From Bradyrhizobium sp. (GTDB lineage: Bacteria > Pseudomonadota > Alphaproteobacteria > Rhizobiales > Xanthobacteraceae), in contig JAICIT010000179.1 in assembly GCA_025960445.1 (NCBI GenBank), positions 1-6,057 of the forward strand: 6,057 nucleotides of DNA, in the 5' to 3' direction. The position numbers were made by a program, and so were the translations under genes. Every line of letters begins with the position of its first letter. Within the stretch, counting starts at the first letter, position 1. The notes under the pieces were generated by a model. That model was not told the origin of the DNA. It was given only the letters and a program-made list of their open reading frames with translations, and made no database searches. Shown piece after piece: positions 1-6,057 of the stretch.

Positions 1-986
1 GACCGCCATTCCTCGCTGGTGTATTTGCCGACCATCGCGTCGTTCACGGTCACTTGCCCGAATGCGCCCATGACGATGCCGATCGCGGCGACGATCAGCG
101 GCAGGTTCGACAACGTCGCCGCCAGGTAGAGGAACGGCGCCAGCACAAACGACAGGGGGAGACTGACGGCCTTGAGAGAATAGCGATCGATCAACTTGCC
201 GATCGTGTATTGCGTCATCGCACCGAACACGTAGACGCAGGCCGCGATGAGGCCGAGCATGGCAGGACTTTTGGTCAAGTCAGTAAGCCTTTCCGCGAAC
301 AGCTTGGGCAGCGCCACCGTGACCGCGTTAAAGGTGGTCGAGATAGCGACCACCACGATCAGCAGTGCCACGATTACTCGCCACATGTCTTGTTTCGCGA
401 CGCGAGCTTGCGCAGCCGCCTGCTTGTGGCCGGAGCGATCCTCGTGGACCACGGTGCTCACGAACGCCAAGCCGATCAACAGCGTGACCACGCCTGGAAG
501 GATAAAAGCCCAGCGCCATCCGAGATACTGGCCGGCTACTCCGGTAACCAGCGCCGAGGAAGCAACGCCGAGATTGCCCCACACGCCGTTCAGACCCATT
601 TCGCGGCCAAGTCGGTCGGCATAGGACACGATCATCGCGGTGCCGACCGGATGATAAATCGACGCGAACACGCCGATCGACAATAACGCTGCGCCGAGCT
701 GCAGCGGCGTCTGCACGAGGCCGACCGCAATCATCGACGCGCCAATTCCCGCGAAGAAGATCGCCATCATATGACGCCGGCTCCAGCGATCGCCGAGCCA
801 GCCGGTCAGCAGCGAGCCGGCACCAAAGGCCACAAACCCTGGCGTGGCGTAGGGCAACAGTTCCGAATAGGCCATGCCGAGCGCCGGTCCCATCACGATG
901 ACCGCCGCCGCGAAAATCAACATTGAATAGTGGTCGATAAAATGCGCGGCGTTGACGAAACTGATCACCCGGGCCGGGCTGTTCAT
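1..986 (-). CDS. MFS transporter, C-terminal part missing at window edge
   Basis: A secondary transporter of the major facilitator superfamily in the inner membrane. The visible 328 residues start MNSPARVISFVNAAHFIDHY and hold about nine or ten hydrophobic segments, for example near residues 21-37, 48-63, 73-91, 97-120, 135-151, 158-179, 203-222, 243-260 and 276-311. The loop between segments 2 and 3 carries the MFS motif A form GWLGDRWSRR (62-71), with an echo GKLIDRYS (263-270) in the second half. A charged central loop (181-200, HEDRSGHKQ) separates the two six-helix bundles. YHPVG (111-115) and the following GREMGLNGVWGNLG (127-140) resemble the fosmidomycin-resistance-like MFS branch, but the substrate is unknown. 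The ATG at 986 is preceded by GAGGA (995-999 on the plus strand) at 8 nt spacing. The frame is open to base 1, so about two or three helices are outside the window. It is divergent from the malonyl-CoA decarboxylase gene. Confidence 0.9.
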   Translation of the reverse strand, partial: MNSPARVISFVNAAHFIDHYSMLIFAAAVIVMGPALGMAYSELLPYATPGFVAFGAGSLLTGWLGDRWSRRHMMAIFFAGIGASMIAVGLVQTPLQLGAALLSIGVFASIYHPVGTAMIVSYADRLGREMGLNGVWGNLGVASSALVTGVAGQYLGWRWAFILPGVVTLLIGLAFVSTVVHEDRSGHKQAAAQARVAKQDMWRVIVALLIVVVAISTTFNAVTVALPKLFAERLTDLTKSPAMLGLIAACVYVFGAMTQYTIGKLIDRYSLKAVSLPLSFVLAPFLYLAATLSNLPLIVAAIGIVMGAFGQVTVNDAMVGKYTSEEWR

Positions 987-1023
987 GATTCGAATCCTCG
1001 GTCTTGCGGCAACCTGTTCATTT

Positions 1024-1036
1024 ATCCCGGCGGGAT
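1024..1036. promoter_or_regulatory. 13-bp palindrome, possible operator of the MFS gene
   Basis: ATCCCG-G-CGGGAT is a perfect inverted repeat with 6-bp arms and one central base. It lies 37 bp upstream of the MFS start codon and just downstream of the candidate -10 box, about where transcription would begin. This suits a repressor site, though no regulator gene is visible and a short palindrome can arise by chance in GC-rich DNA. Confidence 0.3.
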
Positions 1037-1045
1037 CTGGCCTTG

Positions 1046-1074
1046 AGTATCGCTGAAACGTCAATCCCTGTCAT
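1046..1074 (-). promoter_or_regulatory. Candidate sigma70-type promoter for the MFS gene
   Basis: Read on the minus strand, ATGACA (1074-1069; five of six matches to TTGACA) is followed after exactly 17 bp by GATACT (1051-1046; four of six matches to TATAAT). Transcription would start near 1039, giving a leader of roughly 53 nt before the ATG at 986. Spacing and match are good for an alphaproteobacterium, but this is by eye only. Confidence 0.45.
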
Positions 1075-1139
1075 CAGAACAGGTGAAACCCGGCTGGCGA
1101 TGGCGTTCAGGCTGGATTTCCGACGACAAAAAGAGGAGT

Positions 1140-1177
1140 AAAAAAAGAACGCGATCACCGCCGCTTGATTGTGATCG
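1140..1177 (-). terminator. Hairpin plus T-tract, possible antisense terminator or operator dyad
   Basis: On the minus strand, CGATCAC (1177-1171) and GTGATCG (1158-1152) form a perfect 7-bp stem with a 12-nt loop. After CG and TTC there are seven T residues (1146-1140). This has the shape of a weak rho-independent terminator for transcripts leaving the decarboxylase gene on its antisense side. No minus-strand gene ends here, so it would only shield the MFS promoter from antisense reading. The same inverted repeat could instead be a protein-binding dyad, since its right arm lies inside a candidate plus-strand promoter. Confidence 0.35.
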
Positions 1178-1191
1178 GCTTTGCCTTAAAT
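1165..1191 (+). promoter_or_regulatory. Weak candidate promoter for malonyl-CoA decarboxylase
   Basis: TTGATT (1165-1170) followed by TTAAAT (1186-1191) is the most promoter-like pair upstream of the decarboxylase, but the 15-bp spacer is short. It overlaps the right arm of the CGATCAC / GTGATCG inverted repeat, so a protein bound there would affect it. No better pair was found in 1075-1231. Confidence 0.2.
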
Positions 1192-1231
1192 CCCGTGTAA
1201 GTTCCTGACAAACTGGAGCTGACCGCGCGAC

Positions 1232-2587
1232 ATGAGTAGCAACGCTTTTTTCTCGGACCTCCTCACCTCAATCTCCGAGCGGGGCCGCACGCTGCTTCGC
1301 CGCGTCGGATCTCCCGAAGCAAAGCCGGATGGGGCCGAGCTGATCGGATTGTGCGAAGCCCTGCTGTCCGGCCGGGGCGAAGCCTCCGGAACTGCGATCG
1401 CGCGCGAGATTCTCGACCGGTATCATCACCTGAACGAGGCCGAACGGCTTTCATTATTCGAAGCCCTGACGCGTGACTTCGGACCGGACCGGGAAAAGCT
1501 CGCCAAGGCAGTTGAAAGCTGGCGCACGCAGCCCAGCGACGAAGATGCCAGTGAGCTGCATTTTGCCTCGGAGCCGCGACGACAGGAATTGATCCGACGG
1601 TTGAACCGGGCGCCGGGCGGCACCAGCGACCTGGTCACGATGCGCGCCGATCTGCTCCGTCTCATGAAGGGTCACAAGGAACTGGGCGCACTGGACCGCG
1701 ACGTGGCCCATCTGCTGACCTCGTGGTTCAACAGGGGGTTTCTCGTGCTGCGCAGGATAGATTGGTCGACGCCCGCGAACATTCTCGAGCAGATCATTCG
1801 GTACGAAGCGGTTCATGAGATCCGTGATTGGGACGACCTGCGTCGCAGAATCGACCCGATCGATCGCCGATGTTACGCATTTTTTCATCCGGCGCTGGTC
1901 GACGAACCGCTGATCTTTGTGGAAGTGGCGCTAACTGAATCAATTCCGGGCGCTATCGCGCCGCTGCTCGCGGAGGACCGGCAGCTTGTGCCGACCGCGC
2001 GCGCCCGCACCGCGGTGTTCTATTCGATCTCCAACACCCAGCGCGGCCTTGGCGGAATTTCCTTCGGCAGCTTCCTGATCAAGCAGGTGGTCGAGGAGTT
2101 GCAGCGCGAACTGCCGAAGCTTGAAAATTTCGTGACGCTGTCTCCGGTGCCCGGCTTCATGGAATGGGTGAAACAGGCGGACGATGTTCCGATCACCGAT
2201 GACGACCGTGCTGTCCTGCAACATCTCGATACGCCAGATTGGTTCGAAAATCCGGAACTCGCGGCGCAACTGCGTTCAGTGCTTGAACCACTCGCGGCGC
2301 ATTACTTCCTGAAGGCGCGCACGCCCAAAGGCAGGTTGATTGACTCGGTCGAGCGATTCCATATCGGCAATGGCGCGCGGCTGGAGCGGATCGACTGGCT
2401 TGGCGATCTGTCGCCAAAAGGCCTGCGCGAATCTGCGGGCATCATGGTCAACTATCTCTATCGTCTCGAGGACATCGAGAAAAACCATGAGGCGTATGCC
2501 AATCATGGCGAGATTGCCGCGTCCAGTGCGGTGAAGCGGTTGATCAAAAGCGAAGGCCGCCGTTTGCTGGATATGCGGCTAAGCTGA
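1232..2587 (+). CDS. matA: Malonyl-CoA decarboxylase (MCD / MatA family)
   Basis: A cytoplasmic enzyme that decarboxylates malonyl-CoA to acetyl-CoA and CO2, used in malonate breakdown or to control malonyl-CoA level. At 451 residues it has the usual bacterial length. Residues about 1-190 are a charged, helix-rich N-terminal domain; about 190-451 form the catalytic domain, which in solved family members has an acetyltransferase-like (GNAT) fold. Family landmarks are SISNTQRGLGGISFG (265-279), TLSPVPGF (302-309) and FHIGNGA (376-382). Ser304 and His377 correspond to the catalytic Ser and His known from human MCD. The C-terminal block with NYLYRLEDIEKNHEAY (407-422) is also typical. The ATG at 1232 has GGAG at 1215-1218, a rather long 13-nt spacing. 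No matB (malonyl-CoA synthetase) or matC (malonate carrier) lies beside it, so it is not in a standard mat operon here. The symbol is by family homology only. Confidence 0.95.
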   Translation: MSSNAFFSDLLTSISERGRTLLRRVGSPEAKPDGAELIGLCEALLSGRGEASGTAIAREILDRYHHLNEAERLSLFEALTRDFGPDREKLAKAVESWRTQPSDEDASELHFASEPRRQELIRRLNRAPGGTSDLVTMRADLLRLMKGHKELGALDRDVAHLLTSWFNRGFLVLRRIDWSTPANILEQIIRYEAVHEIRDWDDLRRRIDPIDRRCYAFFHPALVDEPLIFVEVALTESIPGAIAPLLAEDRQLVPTARARTAVFYSISNTQRGLGGISFGSFLIKQVVEELQRELPKLENFVTLSPVPGFMEWVKQADDVPITDDDRAVLQHLDTPDWFENPELAAQLRSVLEPLAAHYFLKARTPKGRLIDSVERFHIGNGARLERIDWLGDLSPKGLRESAGIMVNYLYRLEDIEKNHEAYANHGEIAASSAVKRLIKSEGRRLLDMRLS

Positions 2588-2592
2588 TCGGC

Positions 2593-3762
2593 TTACGAAG
2601 CCAGCCCCTTCATTTCCCGATAAAGATCGGATTTTCCCTCAAAACCGATGCCGGGCAGGTCCGGCATGGTGATGTGACCCTGCTCAACTCGAACGCCGTC
2701 CGGAAAACCGCCATACGGCTGGAACAGGTCCGGATAGCTTTCATTGCCGCCGAGACCTAATCCGGCGGCGATGTTGAGCGACATCTGATGTCCGCCATGG
2801 GGAATGCAGCGGCTTGGCGACCATCCCTGCTGTTTTAACACCTCGAGCGTGCGCTGATATTCGCACAGCCCGTACGACAGCGCGCAATCGAACTGCAACC
2901 AATCACGGTCCGGCCGCATCCCGCCGTAGCGAAGAAGGTTGCGCGCGTCGTGATGGCTGAACAGGTTTTCGCCGGTTGCCATCGGCCCTGGATAGAATTC
3001 AGCCAGCGCCGCTTGAAGCTGGAAATCTAGGGGATCGCCGGCCTCCTCGTACCAGAACAGCGGATACTCACGCAGCATTTTGGCGTAGGCGATCGCGGTC
3101 TCGAGGTCGAGGCGGCCGTTGGCGTCGACAGCTAGCTGCGCTTCGTTTCCGATTTCCTTGAGCACGGCTTCGATACGAATGCGATCTTCCGGGATCGGCG
3201 CACCGCCGATTTTCATTTTCACGACGTTGTACCCGCGATCGAGATAACCACGCATCTCGCCGCGCAGCATCGAGAGGTCCTTGCCCGGATAATAATAGCC
3301 GCCCGCGGCATAGACGAAGACGCGCGGGTTGGCGTCTCGGCCGTGCCGCTCTGCCAACAATCGAAACAGCGGCTTGCGTGCGATCTTTGCCACGGCATCC
3401 CACACCGCCATATCGATCGTGCCGACCGCCACCGAGCGCTCGCCGTGCCCGCCCGGCTTCTCGTTGGACATCAGCGTCGCCCAGATTTTATCGGGATCGA
3501 GATTGTCGCCGGTATTATCGAGCACGTTCTTCGGGTCTGCCTCGATCAGTCGCGGTGCGAAGCGCTCCCTGATCAAACCGCCCTGCCCATAGCGGCCGTT
3601 GGAATTGAAACCGTAACCGATCACAGCTTTGCCGTCGCGCACCACGTCGGTCACGACCGCAACCAGGCTTGTCGTCATTTTGGTGAAATCGATATAGGCG
3701 TTGCGGATCGGCGAAGAGATCGGCTTCGTAACTTCACGGACATCAACGATGCGGACGGACAT
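2593..3762 (-). CDS. tarD: D-tartrate dehydratase (enolase superfamily)
   Basis: A cytoplasmic Mg-dependent enzyme that dehydrates D-(-)-tartrate to oxaloacetate. It belongs to the mandelate racemase group of the enolase superfamily. The 389 residues from MSVRIVDVRE show an N-terminal capping domain (about 1-140) and a barrel domain. The barrel carries the KxK motif K182-M-K184, metal ligands D213 (VDANGR), E239 (WYEE) and E265 (TGEN), and H322 (IPHGGHQ). These positions agree with the Bradyrhizobium japonicum enzyme, where Lys184 takes the alpha proton and His322 helps the hydroxyl leave. The family member is also 389 residues, which favours the ATG at 3762 over an in-frame TTG at 3834 that would add 24 unrelated residues. 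The ribosome site before 3762 is weak (GAAAG). The stop lies 5 bp from that of the convergent decarboxylase. The neighbouring DUF3297 gene is 120 bp upstream on the same strand. Confidence 0.95.
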   Translation of the reverse strand: MSVRIVDVREVTKPISSPIRNAYIDFTKMTTSLVAVVTDVVRDGKAVIGYGFNSNGRYGQGGLIRERFAPRLIEADPKNVLDNTGDNLDPDKIWATLMSNEKPGGHGERSVAVGTIDMAVWDAVAKIARKPLFRLLAERHGRDANPRVFVYAAGGYYYPGKDLSMLRGEMRGYLDRGYNVVKMKIGGAPIPEDRIRIEAVLKEIGNEAQLAVDANGRLDLETAIAYAKMLREYPLFWYEEAGDPLDFQLQAALAEFYPGPMATGENLFSHHDARNLLRYGGMRPDRDWLQFDCALSYGLCEYQRTLEVLKQQGWSPSRCIPHGGHQMSLNIAAGLGLGGNESYPDLFQPYGGFPDGVRVEQGHITMPDLPGIGFEGKSDLYREMKGLAS

Positions 3763-3836
3763 CAATTTCAGCTTTCGGCATGCGCTTGAGGCAAATGCTG
3801 GCTCAGCGTGCAAATCGCCCCGCGAGGTAACCAACG

Positions 3837-3887
3837 CCTGAATTGCTTGGTGTTATCGCTTCGGCATGACGGATCAGATAATTCAGG
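3837..3887. repeat. 8-bp inverted repeat in the gap upstream of tarD
   Basis: CCTGAATT (3837-3844) and AATTCAGG (3880-3887) are exact inverted copies 35 bp apart; the right arm covers the stop codon of the DUF3297 gene. The same 120-bp gap (3763-3882) also has two near-identical copies of GCTTCGGCATG (3858-3868; 3771-3782 with one extra T). I see no convincing promoter or intrinsic terminator in this gap. The loop is too long for a terminator, so this may be a regulatory dyad or chance. Confidence 0.25.
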
Positions 3888-4152
3888 AGGTTGGCTTATC
3901 CCGGAAATACGGCTCCACCGAACCGTGGACCTTGATGGTCAGTGGATTGCCATAACGATCTTTGGCATTGCCGGCGATCACACGCACCCAGCCTTCGCTG
4001 ACGCAGTACTCCTCGACGTTGGTTTTCTCGACGCCTTTGAAACGAATGCCGACATCGCGCGCCAGCACTTGCTCGTTGTAGTACGGACTTTTTGGGTCGG
4101 TCGACAATCGATCCGGCAGTTGTTCAGTGGTGGTTTGATTTGTTTCGCTCAC
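3883..4152 (-). CDS. Small DUF3297-type protein
   Basis: An 89-residue soluble protein with no signal peptide or membrane segment. I recognise it as a DUF3297-like protein from the conserved core: PDRLSTDPKSPYYNE (13-27), a GIRFKGVEKTNVEEYCVSEGWVRV stretch (about 35-58), and DRYGNPLTIK (65-74) followed by VEPYF (79-83). Its function is not known to me and I assign none. The start is GTG at 4152. It overlaps the peroxidase stop codon as GTGA (4149-4152) and has AGAGG (4164-4160) 7 nt upstream inside the peroxidase gene. A longer reading from 4257 would lie in another frame of the peroxidase and its extra residues look non-coding. Coupling to the peroxidase suggests the two are made together, possibly in stress defence, but that is inference. 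Confidence 0.85.
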   Translation of the reverse strand: MSETNQTTTEQLPDRLSTDPKSPYYNEQVLARDVGIRFKGVEKTNVEEYCVSEGWVRVIAGNAKDRYGNPLTIKVHGSVEPYFRDKPTS

Positions 4153-4625
4153 AGCAGTGCCTCTATTTCCTTTTTCAATCGCTCGGGTGTTGCGGTTGGC
4201 GCATGGCGCGCCACCACCGTTCCCGAACGATCGACCAGGAATTTGGTGAAATTCCATTTGATCGACGAACCCAGTAGCCCGGATTTCGCCTGTTTCAAAT
4301 ATTGGTAGAGCGGATGCGCGTTGCCGCCATTGACTTCGATCTTGGCAAACATTGGAAAACTGATCTGATAATTGCTCTCGCAGAATCGCTCGATCTGACT
4401 GGCGTCGCCAGGCTCCTGGTTGCCGAACTGGTTGCAGGGAAATCCCAGCACCGAAAAGCCGCGCGGCCCGAGTTCGTTTTGCAGCGCCTCGAGCCCGCGA
4501 TATTGCGGGGTGAACCCGCAGGCGCTGGCGGTGTTGACGATCAGGAGTACCTGACCGTCAAACGTTTTCAGCGGAAGCTGCTCGCCGGCAAGCGTCGTTG
4601 CAGTGAAATCGTAAATGCCAGCCAT
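4149..4625 (-). CDS. Glutathione peroxidase family protein (Cys type)
   Basis: A thiol peroxidase of 158 residues that reduces hydrogen or organic peroxides. It has the thioredoxin-like fold of the family and is probably cytoplasmic, since no signal peptide is seen. Key sites are Cys36 in NTASACGFTPQY (31-42, peroxidatic, Cys instead of selenocysteine), Cys64 and Gln70 in GFPCNQFGNQEPG (61-73), and Trp124-Asn125 in KWNFTKFLVD (123-132). These make the Cys/Gln/Trp/Asn active site. Cys82 in FCESNYQISFPMF (81-93) is in the place of the resolving Cys of thioredoxin-dependent members, so thioredoxin rather than glutathione may be the true reductant. The ATG at 4625 gives the normal start (MAGIYDFTA). 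An in-frame TTG at 4667 would add 14 odd residues and overlap the amidase end. The amidase stop is 25 bp upstream, and the stop overlaps the next gene by 4 bp, so all three are probably co-transcribed. Confidence 0.93.
   Translation of the reverse strand: MAGIYDFTATTLAGEQLPLKTFDGQVLLIVNTASACGFTPQYRGLEALQNELGPRGFSVLGFPCNQFGNQEPGDASQIERFCESNYQISFPMFAKIEVNGGNAHPLYQYLKQAKSGLLGSSIKWNFTKFLVDRSGTVVARHAPTATPERLKKEIEALL
4160..4164 (-). promoter_or_regulatory. Ribosome binding site fixing the GTG start of the DUF3297 gene
   Basis: AGAGG on the minus strand ends 7 nt before GTG (4152-4150). It lies within the last codons of the peroxidase gene and, with the GTGA start-stop overlap, is the main reason to choose this start. 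It suggests translational coupling. Confidence 0.6.
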
Positions 4626-4650
4626 GACGTTCGAGCCTGCGGACCTTTGT

Positions 4651-6048
4651 TCAAGCGATAGGATCAACGGGCGCCGAAGGCGTTCCTCCGGCTTCGATCG
4701 CCTCCCCCGCGAGCATGCAGAGATCCTCGCGGAAACGGCCGGAGACGACCTGAACGCCGACGGGAATTCGACCCACCAATCCCGTCGAAACCGTTAGCGC
4801 GGGGAGTCCCAGAAAGGGAATAGCTATTTGCGGAAGTTGCGCTTGCCATACCCGCGTGAATGATCCCTCGTCGCGCATGTCGAGCCCGTCCGGAAACGGC
4901 AGTTCGCCGGAAACCGGCATCAGCAGCACCGCATAATTCTCCAGGAAGTGCAGCCATTCCCTTATCAGGGTCGCACGCCGGGTTAATGCTTTCGAGAATG
5001 CTGCCGCATCAAACGGAAAAACCTTGGAACGGTTGCCGCGCAGACAAGCGAGCGCGCCCGGATCACCTTCGCGCTCGGCTGCGGCGAGTTGGGCCTCATA
5101 GCTGTCACCCAGCCACAGCTTGGTTTGGAGATCGGCAGCTTCGCGCAGCGGCGGGGTCTCGACTTCCTCCACTGTCCATCCGGCCCGCTGCAAACGCTTA
5201 CCCGCATCGGCAACCGCCGCCTTTACCTCCGGCGTTGTTTCAAGCCCGTCAGGCTGAAGGCACAACGCCGCGCGCTTGGGCACCGCGGGTCCTTCCAGCG
5301 GCGCCGGCACCCACCAGGGATCACGCAGGTCTTTGCCGGACATCGCGTTCAGCGCAATCCTGAGATCGGCGATAGTGCGCGCAAGCGGACCGGATACCGC
5401 CGAGATTTGCGCGCCAATCGTCCTTTCGGGGAGCGATGCATTGAATGCAGCGATACGACCCACCGTCGGCCTCAGCCCATGAACGCCGCAAGCATAAGCC
5501 GGATAGCGGATCGATCCGGCGATATCGGTCCCATGTGCGATATGCCCGATACCCGCGGCCACCGCCGCCCCCGCGCCACCCGATGAGCCGCCCGGCGTAA
5601 TAGTCGGGTCGCGCGGATTTTTGGTGTCGCCATGAATCAGATTGGTGGTGAACCACCGATACGAAAACGCCGGGCAATTGGTGCGGCCAAGAATGACCGC
5701 GCCTGCTTTACGCAGGTTGTCAATCACCGGACTGTTGCTGCGCGCAATAACGTCGCGCTGCAGTTTGAGCCCGTTGGTGGTCGCAAATCCCTCCTGGTCA
5801 ATATTCACCTTGACCGTGACCGGCACGCCAGCGAGCGGCCCGACCTCTTCATTGCGCGCGATCGCCGCATCGACCATGCCTGCCTGCGCCAGCACGTCCT
5901 CCGGGCGATGATCGACCACCGCATTGATTGCCGGGTTGACCGCGTCAAGCCGCGCCAGCGCCGCCGACGCCGCATCTTTCGCTGAAATCTTTTTCGACCG
6001 TATCAACGCGGCAACGTCAGCGCCCGAAAGGCGCCAGAGATCCTGCAT
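4651..6048 (-). CDS. Amidase signature family hydrolase
   Basis: A cytoplasmic amide hydrolase of 465 residues, the usual length for the amidase signature family (amidases, GatA, fatty-acid amide hydrolase). It should release a carboxylate and ammonia or an amine; the substrate is unknown. The Ser-cisSer-Lys triad is visible: Lys80 in VPVTVKVNID (75-84), Ser155 in TPGGSSGGAGA (151-161), and nucleophile Ser179 in HGTDIAGSIRYPA (172-184). The 24-residue step from Ser155 to Ser179 equals that in fatty-acid amide hydrolase. Ala177 replaces the commoner Gly, an allowed change. No gatB or gatC is next to it and the C-terminal half is unlike GatA, so a tRNA amidotransferase subunit is unlikely. The ATG at 6048 has only 9 bases of window before it (with GAG there), so a longer start cannot be fully excluded, though MQDLWRLS is a normal beginning. 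It leads the amidase - peroxidase - DUF3297 cluster. Confidence 0.92.
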   Translation of the reverse strand: MQDLWRLSGADVAALIRSKKISAKDAASAALARLDAVNPAINAVVDHRPEDVLAQAGMVDAAIARNEEVGPLAGVPVTVKVNIDQEGFATTNGLKLQRDVIARSNSPVIDNLRKAGAVILGRTNCPAFSYRWFTTNLIHGDTKNPRDPTITPGGSSGGAGAAVAAGIGHIAHGTDIAGSIRYPAYACGVHGLRPTVGRIAAFNASLPERTIGAQISAVSGPLARTIADLRIALNAMSGKDLRDPWWVPAPLEGPAVPKRAALCLQPDGLETTPEVKAAVADAGKRLQRAGWTVEEVETPPLREAADLQTKLWLGDSYEAQLAAAEREGDPGALACLRGNRSKVFPFDAAAFSKALTRRATLIREWLHFLENYAVLLMPVSGELPFPDGLDMRDEGSFTRVWQAQLPQIAIPFLGLPALTVSTGLVGRIPVGVQVVSGRFREDLCMLAGEAIEAGGTPSAPVDPIA

Positions 6049-6057
6049 GGCAAACTC

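Noticed and set aside
54..686. Plus-strand 210-residue open frame opposite the MFS gene
   Set aside because: Its translation is rich in Arg, His, Asp and Gln with no domain, while the minus strand here gives a clean membrane transporter.
1454..1888. Minus-strand 144-residue open frame inside the decarboxylase gene
   Set aside because: It is a shadow of a well-conserved plus-strand gene, with no ribosome site or recognisable family.
3343..3789. Plus-strand 148-residue open frame opposite tarD
   Set aside because: The tarD frame is a known enzyme with all catalytic residues; the opposite frame has biased, domain-free composition.
3763..3834. 24-residue N-terminal extension of tarD from a TTG at 3834
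   Set aside because: The characterised enzyme is 389 residues and begins at the internal MSVRI; the extension looks non-coding.
4626..4667. 14-residue N-terminal extension of the peroxidase from a TTG at 4667
   Set aside because: It overlaps the amidase end, lacks a ribosome site, and the family normally starts close to the IYDF motif.
5089..5586. Plus-strand 165-residue open frame opposite the amidase
   Set aside because: It is a GC-driven shadow; the amidase on the other strand has the complete Ser-Ser-Lys triad.
4651..6048. GatA subunit of the tRNA amidotransferase
   Set aside because: It shares the signature region, but there is no gatC or gatB neighbour and the C-terminal half does not look like GatA.
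1..6057. Mobile element, defence system, CRISPR array or novel multi-gene system
   Set aside because: All long frames are explained by intact metabolic, transport or peroxide-removal genes; I saw no tandem repeats, terminal inverted repeats, transposase or integrase motifs, or change in base use.

Overview
The window looks like a chromosomal stretch from a high-GC alphaproteobacterium of the Bradyrhizobium / Rhodopseudomonas kind. The main reason is the tarD gene: its 389-residue product matches, as far as I can recall, the structurally characterised D-tartrate dehydratase of Bradyrhizobium japonicum in length and in every catalytic position. The malonyl-CoA decarboxylase, the Cys-type glutathione peroxidase and the small DUF3297-type protein are also common in that group. 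GC content and codon use look even across the window. I see no transposase, integrase, tRNA, rRNA, CRISPR array or phage gene.

Layout from left to right: (1) 1-986, minus strand, an MFS transporter whose C-terminal end is cut off by the left edge. (2) 987-1231, a 245-bp divergent control region. It holds a good sigma70-like promoter and a 13-bp palindrome for the transporter, and a hairpin plus T-tract that faces antisense to the gene on its right. (3) 1232-2587, plus strand, malonyl-CoA decarboxylase. (4) 2593-3762, minus strand, D-tartrate dehydratase, converging on the decarboxylase with only 5 bp between the stop codons. (5) 3763-3882, a 120-bp gap with weak repeats and no convincing promoter. 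(6) 3883-6048, minus strand, an amidase - glutathione peroxidase - DUF3297 cluster read in that order, with a 25-bp gap and then a 4-bp GTGA overlap, which points to one transcript.

Together the genes suggest ordinary small-acid and amide metabolism. The decarboxylase turns malonyl-CoA into acetyl-CoA. TarD turns D-tartrate into oxaloacetate. The amidase releases a carboxylate and ammonia from an unknown amide. The peroxidase removes organic or hydrogen peroxides. The divergent MFS carrier might import a related acid, but its substrate cannot be read from sequence. All five complete genes keep their key residues and appear functional. I found no sign of a previously undescribed system. The points most worth a second look are regulatory: the divergent control region, the nearly touching convergent gene pair, and the coupled peroxidase/DUF3297 genes.
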